A stretch of 64,000 nt of DNA. It comes from Rhexocercosporidium sp. MPI-PUGE-AT-0058 (Eukaryota; Ascomycota; Leotiomycetes; Helotiales). Shown piece after piece: positions 1 through 11,437 of this stretch. Every line of letters starts with the position of its first letter. The first letter of the stretch is position 1. Under the pieces are notes generated by a model. The model saw only the letters and a list, made by a program, of their open reading frames with translations. It did not search any database and was not told the DNA's origin. The translations under genes and the position numbers were made by a program. The stretch spans positions 1,054,001-1,118,000 of the forward strand of contig JAGTJL010000013.1 in NCBI GenBank assembly GCA_020746875.1, in the 5' to 3' direction.

Positions 1-334
1 GGAAATTTCCTCTGTTGGCTTCCAGCTTCGAAGCATTATTAGATCTGAAACAAGCCACAGATTTGCTCTTTATGATCTTGAAACACCCCACTGTATTTTT
101 CCCCCTACTTAGTACCTCTACATACGTGCGCAACTAGCTAGTTCTAGTTCTTTGAACGCACTGCCTTCAGAAATAGCAGTCTGAAACCCCCTACAAAGCT
201 GTAGAAGCATCTACTTATTAACTTGCGTGATGCTCTCCGAACTTGACGTCTTCTTCAGTGAGTCCCCCGATTCCACCGTGTATTACCACATCTGACGCGA
301 AACGGCTTTCCTCAAACCCTGCCCCAAGAGGACC
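1..334. other. Gene-free left edge
   Basis: AT-rich leader of the first gene. I see no coding frame or RNA gene; it presumably holds the promoter of the gene starting at 335. Confidence 0.4.
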
Positions 335-1614
335 ATGACCCATCAACTTCGCCCCCAGTCGCGATACAGCCTACGCACCATCTGGACCGAAGCCGAGCTC
401 CTCATATTCGGCAATTTACGACTCGGCCTACACCCGAGGCAACTCGAGAGAGTATTGGACAAGAATCTCCAACTGTTGCACGATGACGATGACGATTACC
501 GAGTTCTATTCAGATCCACCTGTCAAAGAATTATTAACAGTCTAGAGGGGAACGGTCTATTCAAGAAATTGCCGTCTGTGGAGGTATATGATGAGTTAGT
601 TGGTGTACCGGTTCGGAGGGCGAAGTTTGAGGTCATGATGTATCATCGTTTTGAGGATGGAGAGATGTTCAAGAAGAATGCTATGGATGATGAGATGGAG
701 CCAGATATGGGTGAGCAACTCCCCTCTGTAAGAGCTTGTTTGAATCTCACTGAAAATTTTGCTTCAGCGGAGGACGAGCCACTTGACTCAGCAAGCCTCG
801 AGGTCGTAGAAGCCATGCATAAGACGGTCAGAAAGGAGGTTGAGGCAAACTATACCGGTAGGTTCAAGTATATTTCTGAGGCTAAGCTGGTTTTCCGAGG
901 GATTGTCACTTACTATGCAAAGCCAACCGCAAAATCCTGCAAGGAATCCCCGAAAAATTCTTGGTGGAGATGAATATGGAAAACCCTTTCGTCTACGGCA
1001 CATCTCAGAAACAGTGGGAGGGTCAAGGCAACCGACCCGAACAATACAGCCTTCCAGCACGTCCGTACCAACGGCCAAGAAAATACTCATTGCAGGTGAA
1101 TAAAGCTGTTACAGAGAAGAATCCAGAAGCTCTGAGCCTCTTTTCTACTCCCATCATCGCTAATAACTCAACTGCAAATCTTATGTCTGACGGCCACAAG
1201 CTCTCCGGCAGCAACAAAACTCCGGCAGAACCTCAAGCAGTTCTTCCACATACGCCCAAGAACAACTCAGAAAACCCTATATTCCACAGGGAGCATCTCG
1301 GTGGCGCTTATTTCGCCCGACCTATCAGCCTCGGATCACCAGAAAAGCCCCAGCACCCTCGTCCAGGATGCTCTGTCGCTGTCAAAATCAAGTGTGCAAA
1401 AGTTGAGCCTCATGGTATATGTCTTGACACTTACTTCGACGTAGTAGAGGACACTCCAAAGCAGACTCTGATCAAGAAGTCTGACAGCGCCGAAGATTTC
1501 GGTTGCACAGAGGGTGAGCGTGCTTGCCAGACTTTGGAAGAGTGTATGGAATGGGCGGATGATATTGTGCGAAAGTACTCTGTCCCTGAGAGCATAGAGG
1601 TTGACAAACTGTAG
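335..1614 (+). CDS. Hypothetical protein, orphan family A (paralogue at 36600-37291)
   Basis: Three exons are inferred: 335-710, 768-857 and 923-1614. The first intron (57 nt, GTGAGC...TTCAG) keeps the frame open if unspliced; the second (GTAGGT...GCAAAG) is needed to join the two long frames. The product is 385 aa, with no signal peptide or membrane segment. The N-terminal part (about residues 17-75) has the pattern EAELLIFGNLRLGLH...VL...LF...IINSLEGNGLF, which recurs in the protein at 36600-37291. The C-terminal half is basic and Pro/Ser-rich and probably disordered. I do not recognise the family and assign no function. The start ATG follows a stop-rich leader. Confidence is good that it is a gene, lower for the exact introns. 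Confidence 0.6.
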
Positions 1615-2384
1615 GATGATGAGGATAAAAACGAGGGCAGTTGTCCGACGGTATGATGAATGAGAATGGCGGGATGTTGCGGATGTAGATTGAGCTTTAG
1701 GGTTGGATCGGATTACGTCTTGCGTCTTGCGATTTGCGTCAAGTCGGGCCTCTCGCGGTTTCGGATGCTTGTTATTTCGGCCTTTAATTGTCAGAGGCCT
1801 TCATATTTCCTGTTGTTTCGTCGCGGGCGATTTTTGACGGACATGGGTTATTCGTGTCATTTTTGTTTGCGGCGATTAGTAGTCGTGATTTGGGGATATT
1901 ACGGGTTTGGGCAGATTCTCAACTACGAGTAGTGATTCATATGATCTTGGCAGGGCACTCTTGGCACCAATCATGGAACCCATCTCATATATACTTGCGA
2001 GACCTTAGATACTAAGGCCCTTGCTCTCTAGCGTAATATGAATTATTCGAAGTGCATTTCACGAACAGTTCTTCGGAACCGGGCTCTGAAAACGAAGTAG
2101 GAAATCTTTTCTGAGCATCTCGGTTTCGCTTTTTGCGGTGAAATTACCTACATATGCTACCTTTTGCAACGCCGAATTTTGTATATCAATGTACATGTTG
2201 TTGTCTAGGTCACTCTATGACGCTAGAAAGTAGGGGGACTTATCATAAATCGCCATGACAGTAGGAGTTTCCAACAAACAAGTCTGTGAGAAGCACAGCT
2301 GCTCAACCAATAACCTCGGAGCATTATACCAAGCTTCTTCTGATTAACGACATGAGATTTATTTTCTTCAATGGACTTCGTATT
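1615..2384. other. Intergenic, convergent 3' ends
   Basis: Spacer between the 3' ends of the orphan gene (plus) and guanine deaminase (minus). Small open frames exist at 1660-2015, but they lack family resemblance or splice support. Nothing else seen. Confidence 0.4.
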
Positions 2385-3847
2385 TCAATTCTGGGAGCCA
2401 ATCAACCGACCCTGCACATACACTTCGGTGATATTTCGATCATCGCCACTCATCAAAAACTTCTCGAATATCATCCTCAAGGAATCTTCTTCCTCCATTA
2501 CCGTGTTGACTGTCGTGCGCTTTTGCTTGACTGTACTGACAACCAAAGCATCGAACTGCTTCCCGACCTGGAAGTTCCCAATCTCTTCATCGAGACAACA
2601 AACTCTGGCTCCTCCCAGTGTAGCCATGTAGAAGCATTCTTCCAGCGACAGACTAGGATCCTTTCCCTTTGTCATAAATTCCTTCGCATTCGACACAATG
2701 AAAGCCTGACGCATAGCATCCAGAATACTCGAAGAGAATCCACCGCCGCTATCTGTCCCCAGCCCCACTTTGATGCCTCTGCGCAGAAACTCCCTGATGG
2801 GAGCCGCCATGAATCCTCCACCGACAGTCGTGTTTGCAATAGGACAATGGGCTACTCCACAGTCCAGCTCCCGTAGCTTGGTCATCTCATAATCGGTCAT
2901 GTGAGTACAATGTGCCAGAATAGATCTCCTCGACAGCAGCCCAAAATGTGCGTACAAATCTGCCTCATTCGTGAAGTCTGGGAAGAGACTAAGAGTGGAA
3001 TTGATTTCCTGCTCGGCTTCATTGAAATGTGTCTGAATCGGAAGCTCAGGGTTCCGGCTTGCTATTTCCCCCAGGCCGGTCAAAAGGTCGTTGTTGCAGC
3101 AAATGGCAAAGCGAGGAGTCAGGATTGGCGTGACGAGTTCTGACTTGGGATCGATGGAGCGAATATGGGCGATGCACTCCTCCGTGACACGCAGGGACTC
3201 CTCAGTGTGCAGGTCTTTGTAGTAGTCTGGAGCGTTCCGATCCATGTTGCACTTACCAACGAATGCTCGTTGTCCTTTGGCAAGGCAAATATCGGCTAGA
3301 ATCCTGGTTGCTTCACCGTGTAGAGATCCGTAATAGGATACCGTGGTGATGCCTTGCTGAATGAACCCTTCGACGCTAGTCGAACTTTAGCATGTGAAAT
3401 CATCGATGCTTTGGTATCAGAATATGAAATCCCAGATCTCAGTCCATGAAGGATTCCAGGGCGAGAAAAGACTTACCAGTCTGAATAGATCCTTCGTGCG
3501 TACTCTGAGTCTCCGAATTTGGCTTCGTTGGGAAAAGTAACTTGGTCGAGCCACTCCAAGATATGGAGACCTCGTCCCAGTCCACGCATAGCCCATTGCG
3601 GTGCATGGTTGTGTGTGTCGACAAATCCAGGAATGATGAATTCTCCTCGTAAGAGATACGTGACCTTTACGCTGCTGCCGAGATTGAGACCGGAGAGCAC
3701 AGTTTCTGCTTCGGTCTCTGGTACATCTTTCTGCAGTGTGGTTATTCTACCATTCTGAACTACAATAAGGCCTCGATCGATGATCTCAAGCTTATCAGAG
3801 GCGAGCGAGTGGATGATAGGTCCGTGGAAGGCGAGAGGTGCGGCCAT
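2385..3847 (-). CDS. Guanine deaminase
   Basis: Hydrolyses guanine to xanthine and ammonia in purine salvage and catabolism; expected cytosolic. Two exons, 3847-3477 and 3375-2385, are separated by a 101-nt intron (GTAAGT...CTAG). The spliced product is 453 aa, the usual length for eukaryotic guanine deaminases. Amidohydrolase metal ligands are all visible: PGFVDTHNH (His79, His81), QTHFNEAEQE (His240, Glu243), LAHCTH (His279) and GLGTDSGGG (Asp332). The AHCPIANTTVGGGF stretch matches the AHCPNSN region of the family. The gene is intact although its upstream neighbours are pseudogenes. Orientation and spacing do not suggest an operon-like unit. Identification is from conserved motifs; the yeast equivalent is GUD1. 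Confidence 0.93.
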
Positions 3848-4672
3848 GGTGAGGCTTAAAGATAGGAAAGCTGGGATTTTCTGTCAAAGGAAGATCGACT
3901 TTGGATGTTTCTACTAGGTATTGGGCTGCGGCGTGATCCGCTTCATTCGTGCTCGGTTGAGATCGTTCTGGTTTCCGACTTGTCACTTGCATTGCTGATG
4001 TAGCAACCCCATCTTTGAATGCGCTTGTGGAACATGGTAATCAGCGGGTGAGCTCGGTTCGGTTGAGTCCGGCCCGCCTTGGCCCTTACCACAATCCGGC
4101 CTTGATTGACATTTGCTTTCGACTGACTTGAAAGTCTCCAATTACGCACTGAACAACATTGAGAAATTTCGGACTCCGCCATTTACCGTCTAAAGACGGG
4201 GGAGCGATAGACTCTGTCCAGAATTCTCAAGAATCGAAACTTTATTATGATGCCCAGCAAATGAGTCTCGCTTGCTAAGCGGCGGAGTTCAACAAACATT
4301 TATCAGACCTATGTCAAAACTAACAATTTCAAACTATAGAAGTTGCAAGAAATATATCCCTTGAAATCGCATATATATCTGCCACATTCAAGACCTTCGA
4401 GAATATTCTTCAACCTGGGCGGACTCATGGGTAAATGAATCCCACAAAGCTCAAACAAGGAATTAAGGCTACCAGGCCCATGACTTAGGGTGAATTCACA
4501 CATTTCAAAGCCACTCAAATGATCTTGTACCGTAGTCACGCACTGGAAGTTTAGCGGTCATGGCTTTCAAATTGCTACATACTGACCCGCACAAAGTTTT
4601 CCTTGACGTTGTCATCCCACACCAGTGACATTACCATCATATCCCTCAATTACAGCTCAGTAGTTCCTCGTC
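3848..4672. other. Intergenic, promoter side of guanine deaminase
   Basis: Upstream of guanine deaminase and downstream of the DUF1479 pseudogene. Short minus-strand open frames (3795-4182, 4309-4539) show no recognisable motifs. No element identified. Confidence 0.35.
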
Positions 4673-6043
4673 TTACAAGCTATAGCCTAGTGCTACTCTT
4701 GCCTCCACTGATAATGATTTATGCCCAGTGTATCCGTCCAGAGCTGACTCGTCCAGCGTGGTGTCACTCGCGTAGTCGGGAGGGGGACGTCCAGCCAAAA
4801 ATGCCTCTAGTTGACTCTTCACATACACTTTATTGGGTTTGGTTGTTGGACAAGCAGCAATATATACCACTCAGGCATTCTCCGTGCCATTATGCTCTGA
4901 ATCGACGGCATGGCAGGTCTAGACATAAGTCAACATCATGGAGCAGTTGTGGAACAGTGTACTTACATCAATATGCCACCAAACCGTGTCTCCAGGCTTC
5001 AAGGTCGGAATATGCACAAGGCAGCTCTCAAGACGTAGATTAGGATGGGAAGTACGGCTTAACAATTGGCTTTGTGGCTTGAAAGTTCCAGGGAAGAAAG
5101 CACTGTCGACATCGAATTTCCACTTCGTCGCATCTAGAATGTCTTTTGCCTCACTTGGAGGATTGAAGAATGGTCGAAGAAGGACATATGCGATAACAGT
5201 TGAGACATCAGGGTAAAGCATGATTGATCCTTCTCCAGCGGCGGCTCTCGTCAGAGCAGTTCAACCTTGAAACGAGCGGAAAACAGTTGAATGAGCGATC
5301 ACCGGAAAAAGATATTGGTCTGCTGATTTCCGAACATGCAAATCAAACGCATCATGCGATCGAGGTCGTCCGGCGAAGACGTTCCCGGAAGAATTTCGAT
5401 AAGTCGGATCCGCCCAACGGCACAAGCTACCGGCATCAATATGTGGTCCAAGGCCAAGGAACGCCTGCTTCGGTGGTCTGTCGCGTACTCCGTCTGAGTA
5501 GAGAAGTGGTTCAGGGGATGTCTCTCCAGACTCGTCATGTCAAAGCTCATTTAGTTTGCGTTGAAGGCGGAGGTGGGTTGGATGGGTTCGGATGGCGATC
5601 TGCGTGGATGAGTTGTAAAGCAGTAACATCGATGCGCTTTCTTGAGGCCAGCCATCAATCCGAGACCGGTTCTTGTCGGCGTATTGTCGTAGATTCTGGT
5701 ACTGATCCTGAGCTTGCGTCTCCGGCACAACATCCCGGACGACAAAACACCCAAATCTTTTGAGCTCTGACTTCTCGTCAGCACTGAATCCATCGTCGAG
5801 AATGTGCTGAATATCGAATATTGGTATCATGCCACTCTTCTTGCTGGATATTTCGGATGTGATAGACTCGAGATCTTCGCAGACCTGTATCCAACTGGCA
5901 CGCAGAGATTCCTCGCCGTAATCAGCTATGATGGCTTTCTTGCATGCCAAGTAATCCGGGTCTTTCCACTGGAGACTTTTCTCTTGCACAAATTCTGGCC
6001 AGGCAAGCCATTCTTGAAGCTTTCCGGGCAACTTGATATCCAA
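4673..6043 (-). pseudogene. DUF1479-family oxygenase, interrupted by three in-frame TGA codons
   Basis: DUF1479 proteins are putative Fe(II)/2-oxoglutarate-type dioxygenases (YbiU-like). One reading frame runs from 6043 to 4967, then a 48-nt intron (GTAAGT...TCTAG, 4966-4919) leads to the last exon, 4918-4673. Family landmarks in order: FGCFVVRDVVPE, an FLGLGPHIDAGS metal-binding motif followed by RW.D..YR, FRSFQG, AYVLLRPFF, WWHID joined by the intron to .CHAVD.EHNG, and QLEAFLAGRPPPDY. The frame is broken only by TGA, at 5540-5542 (where the family has LWH), 5261-5263 (where it has FQGW) and 4871-4873. There are no frameshifts and no TAA or TAG. No ATG opens this frame near 6043, since a TAG lies just upstream, so a short 5' exon ending in a CCTCAG acceptor is likely. 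Almost certainly a recently inactivated gene, paired with the divergent MFS pseudogene. Confidence 0.75.
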
Positions 6044-6483
6044 CCAAGCTGAGGAAAGCTAAACGTAGGCAAAAAGATGAGTGAAAGCGAGATGAATATC
6101 TGAGACCTGCTGAGAGCTTTCGGCGCTATATACAGGATCTTGATAACTGTTAACATCTTCCGTTAAACGATCACAACAACCAAGGCATTATTTGAAGTGG
6201 TTATTCTCTTGGGGCCGGTTATCGCATTTTATCTCGGCCAGGCTTGCCTGAGATAGGTCCAGTTCGGGTGAGTCTATTGCCAAGTATCTCCCACTCTTGA
6301 AGATATGCCAATCATTACTCTAATTATTCTTTCACTATCATCGTTCCGGCATTTTACGATGTACCTTGCTATCTGCTTTACACCAGAACTCAAAAATGGC
6401 TTATGGACCAGGATCTAGCAAAGCACTCGAGCTTGAGCTGATTAGCCTTCCCACTTTACTCAGACTTGGTCTTCTGTTAAGCC

Positions 6484-8307
6484 ATGGCTACTTTTCAGAG
6501 ACAGTATGTCTCCAACCTGGTTCTCAGCAACAAGAAGTTGCTCACTACTGTTATCATCGCAGTTTCGGTGGTCAATTCTGCAGCAAGTTGTAGTCTGTGT
6601 GCATATACTGGGTAGCATTGCTGACCTGAATTCATTGTAGACTCCAGGCTATGATTCATCCGTCATGAATGGCCTCCAGATTCTCCCATATTACACCGAG
6701 TACTTTGACTTGACAGTGGCAACGACCGGACTTAACAATGCTGCGTCTTGGATGGGTGCCATACTGGCTACACCCATGCTGCTATTCTTACCCGACAAAT
6801 TTGGTCGCAAGAACGCCATCGTTGCCTCTGCAGCCGTGTGCATCGTTGGTATCATCCTTCAAGCTGCCGCCTAAAAGATCGCTATGTTCGTTGTCGTTCG
6901 GATCATTGCTGGACTCGGTGCTACGTTCTCGAGCGGTGCTGCTCCCGCCCTCATCTCAGAACTCATGCCTGCTGTCATTCGAGGACGCATCTTGGGATTC
7001 TTCTTCTCTTGCTTCTACGTTGGTAGCTTGGCATCGACTATCATCAACTATGGCAGTCAAGACATTCAGTCCACCTGGTCTTGGAGATTACCATCTCTAC
7101 TCCAATTAATACCTAGTCTCGTGGCACTCTGTCTCTTACCGTTCATCCCCGAATCACCTCGATGGTTGGTAGCGAATGCTCAGCCTGAGCACGCGCTTGA
7201 AAGTCTTGATTGTCACTCAAGGCGACTCGGATCCGAATTCAGAAACCACACAAGCAACATTTGCTGCGATCTAGAATGCACTTACAGCGGAGAAGACTCT
7301 GTTCAAACAGAATCCCTGGATAGAAATTTGGACCACTGTGCCGAACCGAAAGCGTCTTGCTATTCTGTGTACCTTTGGCGTGATGATCAATTCGTTTGGG
7401 AATTTTGTTGTCTCGTAAGTAGTTCATTTAACTACAACTTCCTCTTGGCACTCAACATGACACTGACATAGGGTGCAGACACTACTTAGGCAGGATTCTC
7501 GATCAGGCAGGTATCACCAAGACCAAGACACTGACGCAAATCAACGTCATTTTAAGTTGTTGGTCCTTCGCAGTCGCTCTGGTTGGAAGTTATTCCCTCG
7601 ACTATATTGGACGCCGTAAGCAAGCCCTCATATGCGTTGCTGGTATGATCGCTTGTCTGTACATAATTGGTGGTATGATCAAAGGTATACAAACCCCGAT
7701 CTCCTGAGCCCGAAGCGTGTTAAAATTATGGCAGCGTTTGGAACCAGCACCAACACTTCCGGTATCTACGGGACCATTGCTTTTATCTTTTTCTTCCAAG
7801 GCTTCTATGCGTTCTCCATCACGCCTCTCACAAGTGTCTATCCGAGCGAAGTGTCTCAATATAAAATTCGAATGACTGGCATTGCAATCTTTCGTTTGCT
7901 AGACAGTGGCTTTGGGTAAGCTACGGATTTCTTCTCTGATATCGAACTAACTTACCTCACCTTTCAATGCCCTAAGAAGAGTTGTGACTGACTTTCTCTA
8001 GGCTGTTGGCTTCTTTCGCTCTCTCCTATGCCATGGCCAATCTCGGATGGAAGTTCTACATGATTAACGCCTCCTGCATTATTATATTCTTCATCATAAT
8101 ATAAGTCCTCTGGGTCGAGACGAATGGCCTTACTCTCGAGGAGATCGCGCTGAAGTTTGAAGGGGAAATTGCTTTGACGGAGGCAGAGAGACCATAAATG
8201 CTGACTCAGAGTTGTCCGAAAGTGAAAGCCAGCGAGGTGCTAGTTTAGGATTGGAAGGCAAGGAGGTTGCAGCTAAGTCCAAGAAGGTTGATTTGACGGA
8301 GATGTGA
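6484..8307 (+). pseudogene. MFS sugar-transporter-like pseudogene
   Basis: Remnant of a 12-TM major facilitator of the fungal hexose/lactose-permease type. Recognisable pieces in order: TPGYDSSVMNGLQ after the first intron, LPDKFGRKNAI, RIIAGLGATFSSGAAP, FIPESPRWL, a loop with NRKRLAILCTFG, GRILDQAGI, DYIGRRKQA, TNTSGIYGTIAFIFFFQG, and ANLGWKFYMINA followed by WVETNGLTLEEIA. Lesions: TAA at 6872-6874 where LQAAAQ is expected, a frameshift near 7200, TAG at 7272-7274, a frameshift between about 7690 and 7730, TAA at 8102-8104 and a frameshift near 8195. Introns remain, including one with a probable GC donor (GCAAGT, 6583-6640), one near 7417-7472 and one near 7916-8002. The two early stops fit CAA/CAG to TAA/TAG changes. 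It diverges from the DUF1479 pseudogene and shares its upstream region. Confidence 0.85.
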
Positions 8308-9212
8308 GAGGAGCCTGCGGTGGACTGTGGGATCATACAGAGAATCTGGTAGTATTCCGTACCATCAGTAAACACATGTTTAACATTAAAGGATCACAAT
8401 TAAAACAATCATTTTATAGCAGTACTTTAAACCAGCAAGATATCTAAATTGAATGATTGAAGCTAACAAATAATCGAATAAGTTAGCTGTTGTCTCTTTT
8501 AGACATGTTCATGAGACGCGAAAGCAAGATAGGCGCATACGTGGGATGTATCGAGCCTGTTGACAACAAGCTTTGAGCAGCAGTTAGTATTATCTCCATT
8601 TGCTGACTCCTTTCAGTATGCTTTCCCGTCTAGTGATGGAAAATGAAAGTCTGGGAGCGCTTGCATAATATTCTTCTTGTTCATAAAGTTCAAGGCCCAC
8701 CTTTGACTTTCCCCAGCCACGGACACCTCCCACCACTCGACCTCCTTTTCTCCCTATTCTGCGGCTTTTCAACCGCTCCACAATGTTCCTATTCCAGGCC
8801 GAAATTTCCCACATCAGATTTACAATTTCCACATAACAGAAGGTCGCAGATCCAGTAACGCCTCTTTCGGCATTCGTTTTAGCCGCTGACCGCTGACCGC
8901 TGACGTCTCGGACACAAATTGAAAGACACACGCGACTCAGTGCATTTATTCAGCCCAATGTGCCGTCCTGCAAGCCTTTGGAACGTTTATGCGGTCCAGC
9001 GGCACATTTTTGCATCGCATTTGTCTCGGGTCATGATAAGGACCGAAATCGGATGGAACGCTGATGCGCCACCATAATTTTGAGCGGCAAGGTCTTTCAT
9101 GAGATGCACTGCAGATCAGCATCAAGTTATCGTGACGATCAGTGAAAATATTTGGAAAGTTTCAAAAATGAGACTTAACAATGTTTGCGCTAATTTACAA
9201 TCTTACAGGAGT
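8308..9212. other. Intergenic, convergent 3' ends
   Basis: Between the MFS pseudogene and the 3' end of the GT32 gene. Shadow frames at 8590-8931 show no conserved features. Nothing identified. Confidence 0.35.
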
Positions 9213-10471
9213 TTAATCATCCTGAGTTTCCGCCTCAACCTCAAGGGTTTCAATCTCTGCCCCATCAAGTGAATTCGTCTCAACTCCCGCCTCTTCCACT
9301 TTATCAGGTGCTTGGACGGGTGCCACTGTTGCCTTCACTACTGACACCTCTACCTCTGTCTCTTTACTCATCGAAACCTCAGTTGGACTTGCCGCAACAC
9401 TCTCCACAGGATCTGGAGGTCTAAAGTACCAACTCCTCCCAAAATGATGTTTAGCCAACACTTCCCCATACGCCGGATCGCTACTATGACTGTGCTTTTG
9501 CCCCGACCCAAACCCATTGATAGGCAAAACAAGAACATCACCAAAAACAGTAGGTTCTTTCAATCCCTGAACTTCACTCCACTCCACCTTCCTCCCGAGC
9601 GAATTACTCAAATTCTCCATCACGGCATCGGTGAAAGCTCCCGGTCCTGTAGCCTCGAGCACTTCCTTCTTTCCAACCTTCAAGCCTGCAAGATTAGTAT
9701 TCTGGATTCTCGCTAGGTACTCGAGGTGGTAGATGACTCTCGCAACGACAGCTTCGAAGATGGGATGTCCGGGTTTCGCCATCAGCGTCCACTGGCAGAA
9801 GCTGACGGGACGGACAAACATCTTGTACGTGTTGTCATCGTACTCGACGCCCACAACGGCATTGATCGCACTCTCGTCAAAATTTGATGGGATCCACTCC
9901 TCGATAGGTTTCATGCAGCTGGTGTCCATGTCGCTGTACACACCTCCATCTGCAAGCATGCTGAGGTATCGGACGAAATCGGCGCGGAGAATTGTGACGT
10001 TCAAGTCTCGCCAGAAGGCGAGCAATGCTGGCCGGTCTTTGAAGCGATCCTCGACGAAAAGTGTGTTCGAATCGTCTGCGCTTGTCAATGACCGAGCTTC
10101 AAGTTTGGACAAGTGCCTAGCTTACCTGTCAAGAGCTCATAATTCCATTCCGAGTTCATCGAGGTCCATGTCTCCGTCTGCTCAGCCCATTTCTCCTTCA
10201 TAGACTCACTTCCAGTCTGCCAGATCTTCTTGGGAAAGATTTCCGGAAAGTCTGACTCTGAGCTGGTCTTCGAAGTGATTGCATCCGTGAAAGTTGAGGG
10301 AATCTTAACGTTCGTATAGGAAGAAAGTGCCTCCTGGTTATGGGGCACGTAGAACAGAGCGACAAGAATGAAGATTGCCAAAGCGATGATTACTGGCTTC
10401 CGACGCATCGAATTGGTGGCATGAGTATACACTGGACCGAATTTCGATGTTTGGTATGCTCCCAGCGCCAT
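9213..10471 (-). CDS. GT32 (Och1-like) glycosyltransferase, type II membrane protein
   Basis: Probable Golgi sugar transferase (mannosyltransferase-like) of family GT32. Two exons, 10471-10126 and 10075-9213, are joined over a 50-nt intron; the acceptor CGCAG is the one that restores ELLTDDSNTLF in frame. The product is 402 aa. I use the ATG at 10471 because the open frame above it begins only with TTG. Residues about 24-41 (VIIALAIFILVALFY) form a signal anchor. PKKIWQTG is the family's substrate-entry motif, RADFVRYLSMLADGGVYSDMD carries the catalytic DxD (Asp163-Asp165), and HHFGRSW lies near the end of the domain. The last about 75 residues are an acidic Val/Glu/Thr-rich tail unlike the catalytic domain. 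The divergent neighbour is a GT34 gene. Confidence 0.88.
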
Positions 10472-11437
10472 ACTGGCCGCTTGCTCGACGCTCCAGACCA
10501 AGGGTCAAGTAAAGTCAAGGCACAGAGTGGGAAAACTTATCATCTGAATAAAGTAGACCCGTATCTCTCTTTACCTGACACAAAAAGCAATCAGATCAAG
10601 CCATCAACCACCAACAGGCGTGGTTTTAGCCCCTTTTGACCTGCATACATGCAGGAACAAGACCCAGCAGGACACTTCCCAAAAAGAAATAATAATCTCA
10701 GATTGAAACCGCCAAAACCGTCATGCGAAGATAGGCAGGCACACGACCAGCCACACGCGACTTTCTACCCGATGCAGAAGCCAATATCAAATAGTGAGCC
10801 TTAGGTCGCCCGGCTGACTGCATGCATGGATCCCAGAAATCTCCCGTGAATTCCGAGCCACTGCTGAAAGCCACTGATGTCTCAGCACAGTAGCTAAGGG
10901 CGATCAGATAAATCCCGGAACAATATTTGCAACTAACGAGGTGGGGGTAGCTACCCCCTGACCCCTGGAAAATAGATTGGTGGCGTGGGGGGGGGCGTCC
11001 CGATAACCTGGGTTCCTTTTGTTTTTGCGTATCGGATGTTTTATTTTATTTCTCAGCTCTCGTCTTGGACAAGGCTTAGCGCTACATGGTACGTAGCTTC
11101 AGGTTTAAAGCGGCGTGTGTGTCTTGCCACGGACTTTTTTGTTTGCAGAGCGATATTCAGGGGGTTCGCTTATGGGCTTGGCCGGTGTTGTTTTTCTTGG
11201 TGGCGCTTTTTGGGGCTGAGAGTGCATTTTTCTTGAAAGTATAGGATTGGTGACTTGTGCATGGGTCTGTTTGTTGAGCAGAAGAGGATAGGGGTACAGA
11301 TTCCAGTTTAGACGCTTTGAGTAGTGGGACTTCTGCATGTGATTTTCTCTCTCAGATTGTGAGAATCAGATCTTCAGATTGAGTGAGGGGTATCTCAGAT
11401 TCAAGATCTCGGGGTTTTTGTGAAAGACTCGCATATC
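10472..11437. promoter_or_regulatory. Divergent promoter region of GT32 and GT34 genes
   Basis: About 0.97 kb with no supported gene between two divergently transcribed glycosyltransferase genes. It holds a perfect 16-bp palindrome (10943-10958), CCCCT motifs just after it, and a G9 run near 10987. Confidence 0.45.
10943..10958. promoter_or_regulatory. Perfect 16-bp palindrome GGGGGTAGCTACCCCC
   Basis: Perfect inverted repeat with no spacer, in the shared upstream region of the GT32 and GT34 genes. Its right arm overlaps CCCCT, the stress-response-element core, and another CCCCT lies a few bases on. It could be an operator for a dimeric factor; function is inferred only. Confidence 0.4.

Noticed and set aside
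5224..5763. 179-aa plus-strand open frame
   Set aside because: It is the reverse shadow of the DUF1479 pseudogene, whose minus frame carries the family motifs.
4673..6043. UGA decoded as tryptophan in the nucleus
   Set aside because: Other genes in the window use TGG normally, several end in TGA, and the neighbouring transporter is plainly decayed, so a code change is not credible.
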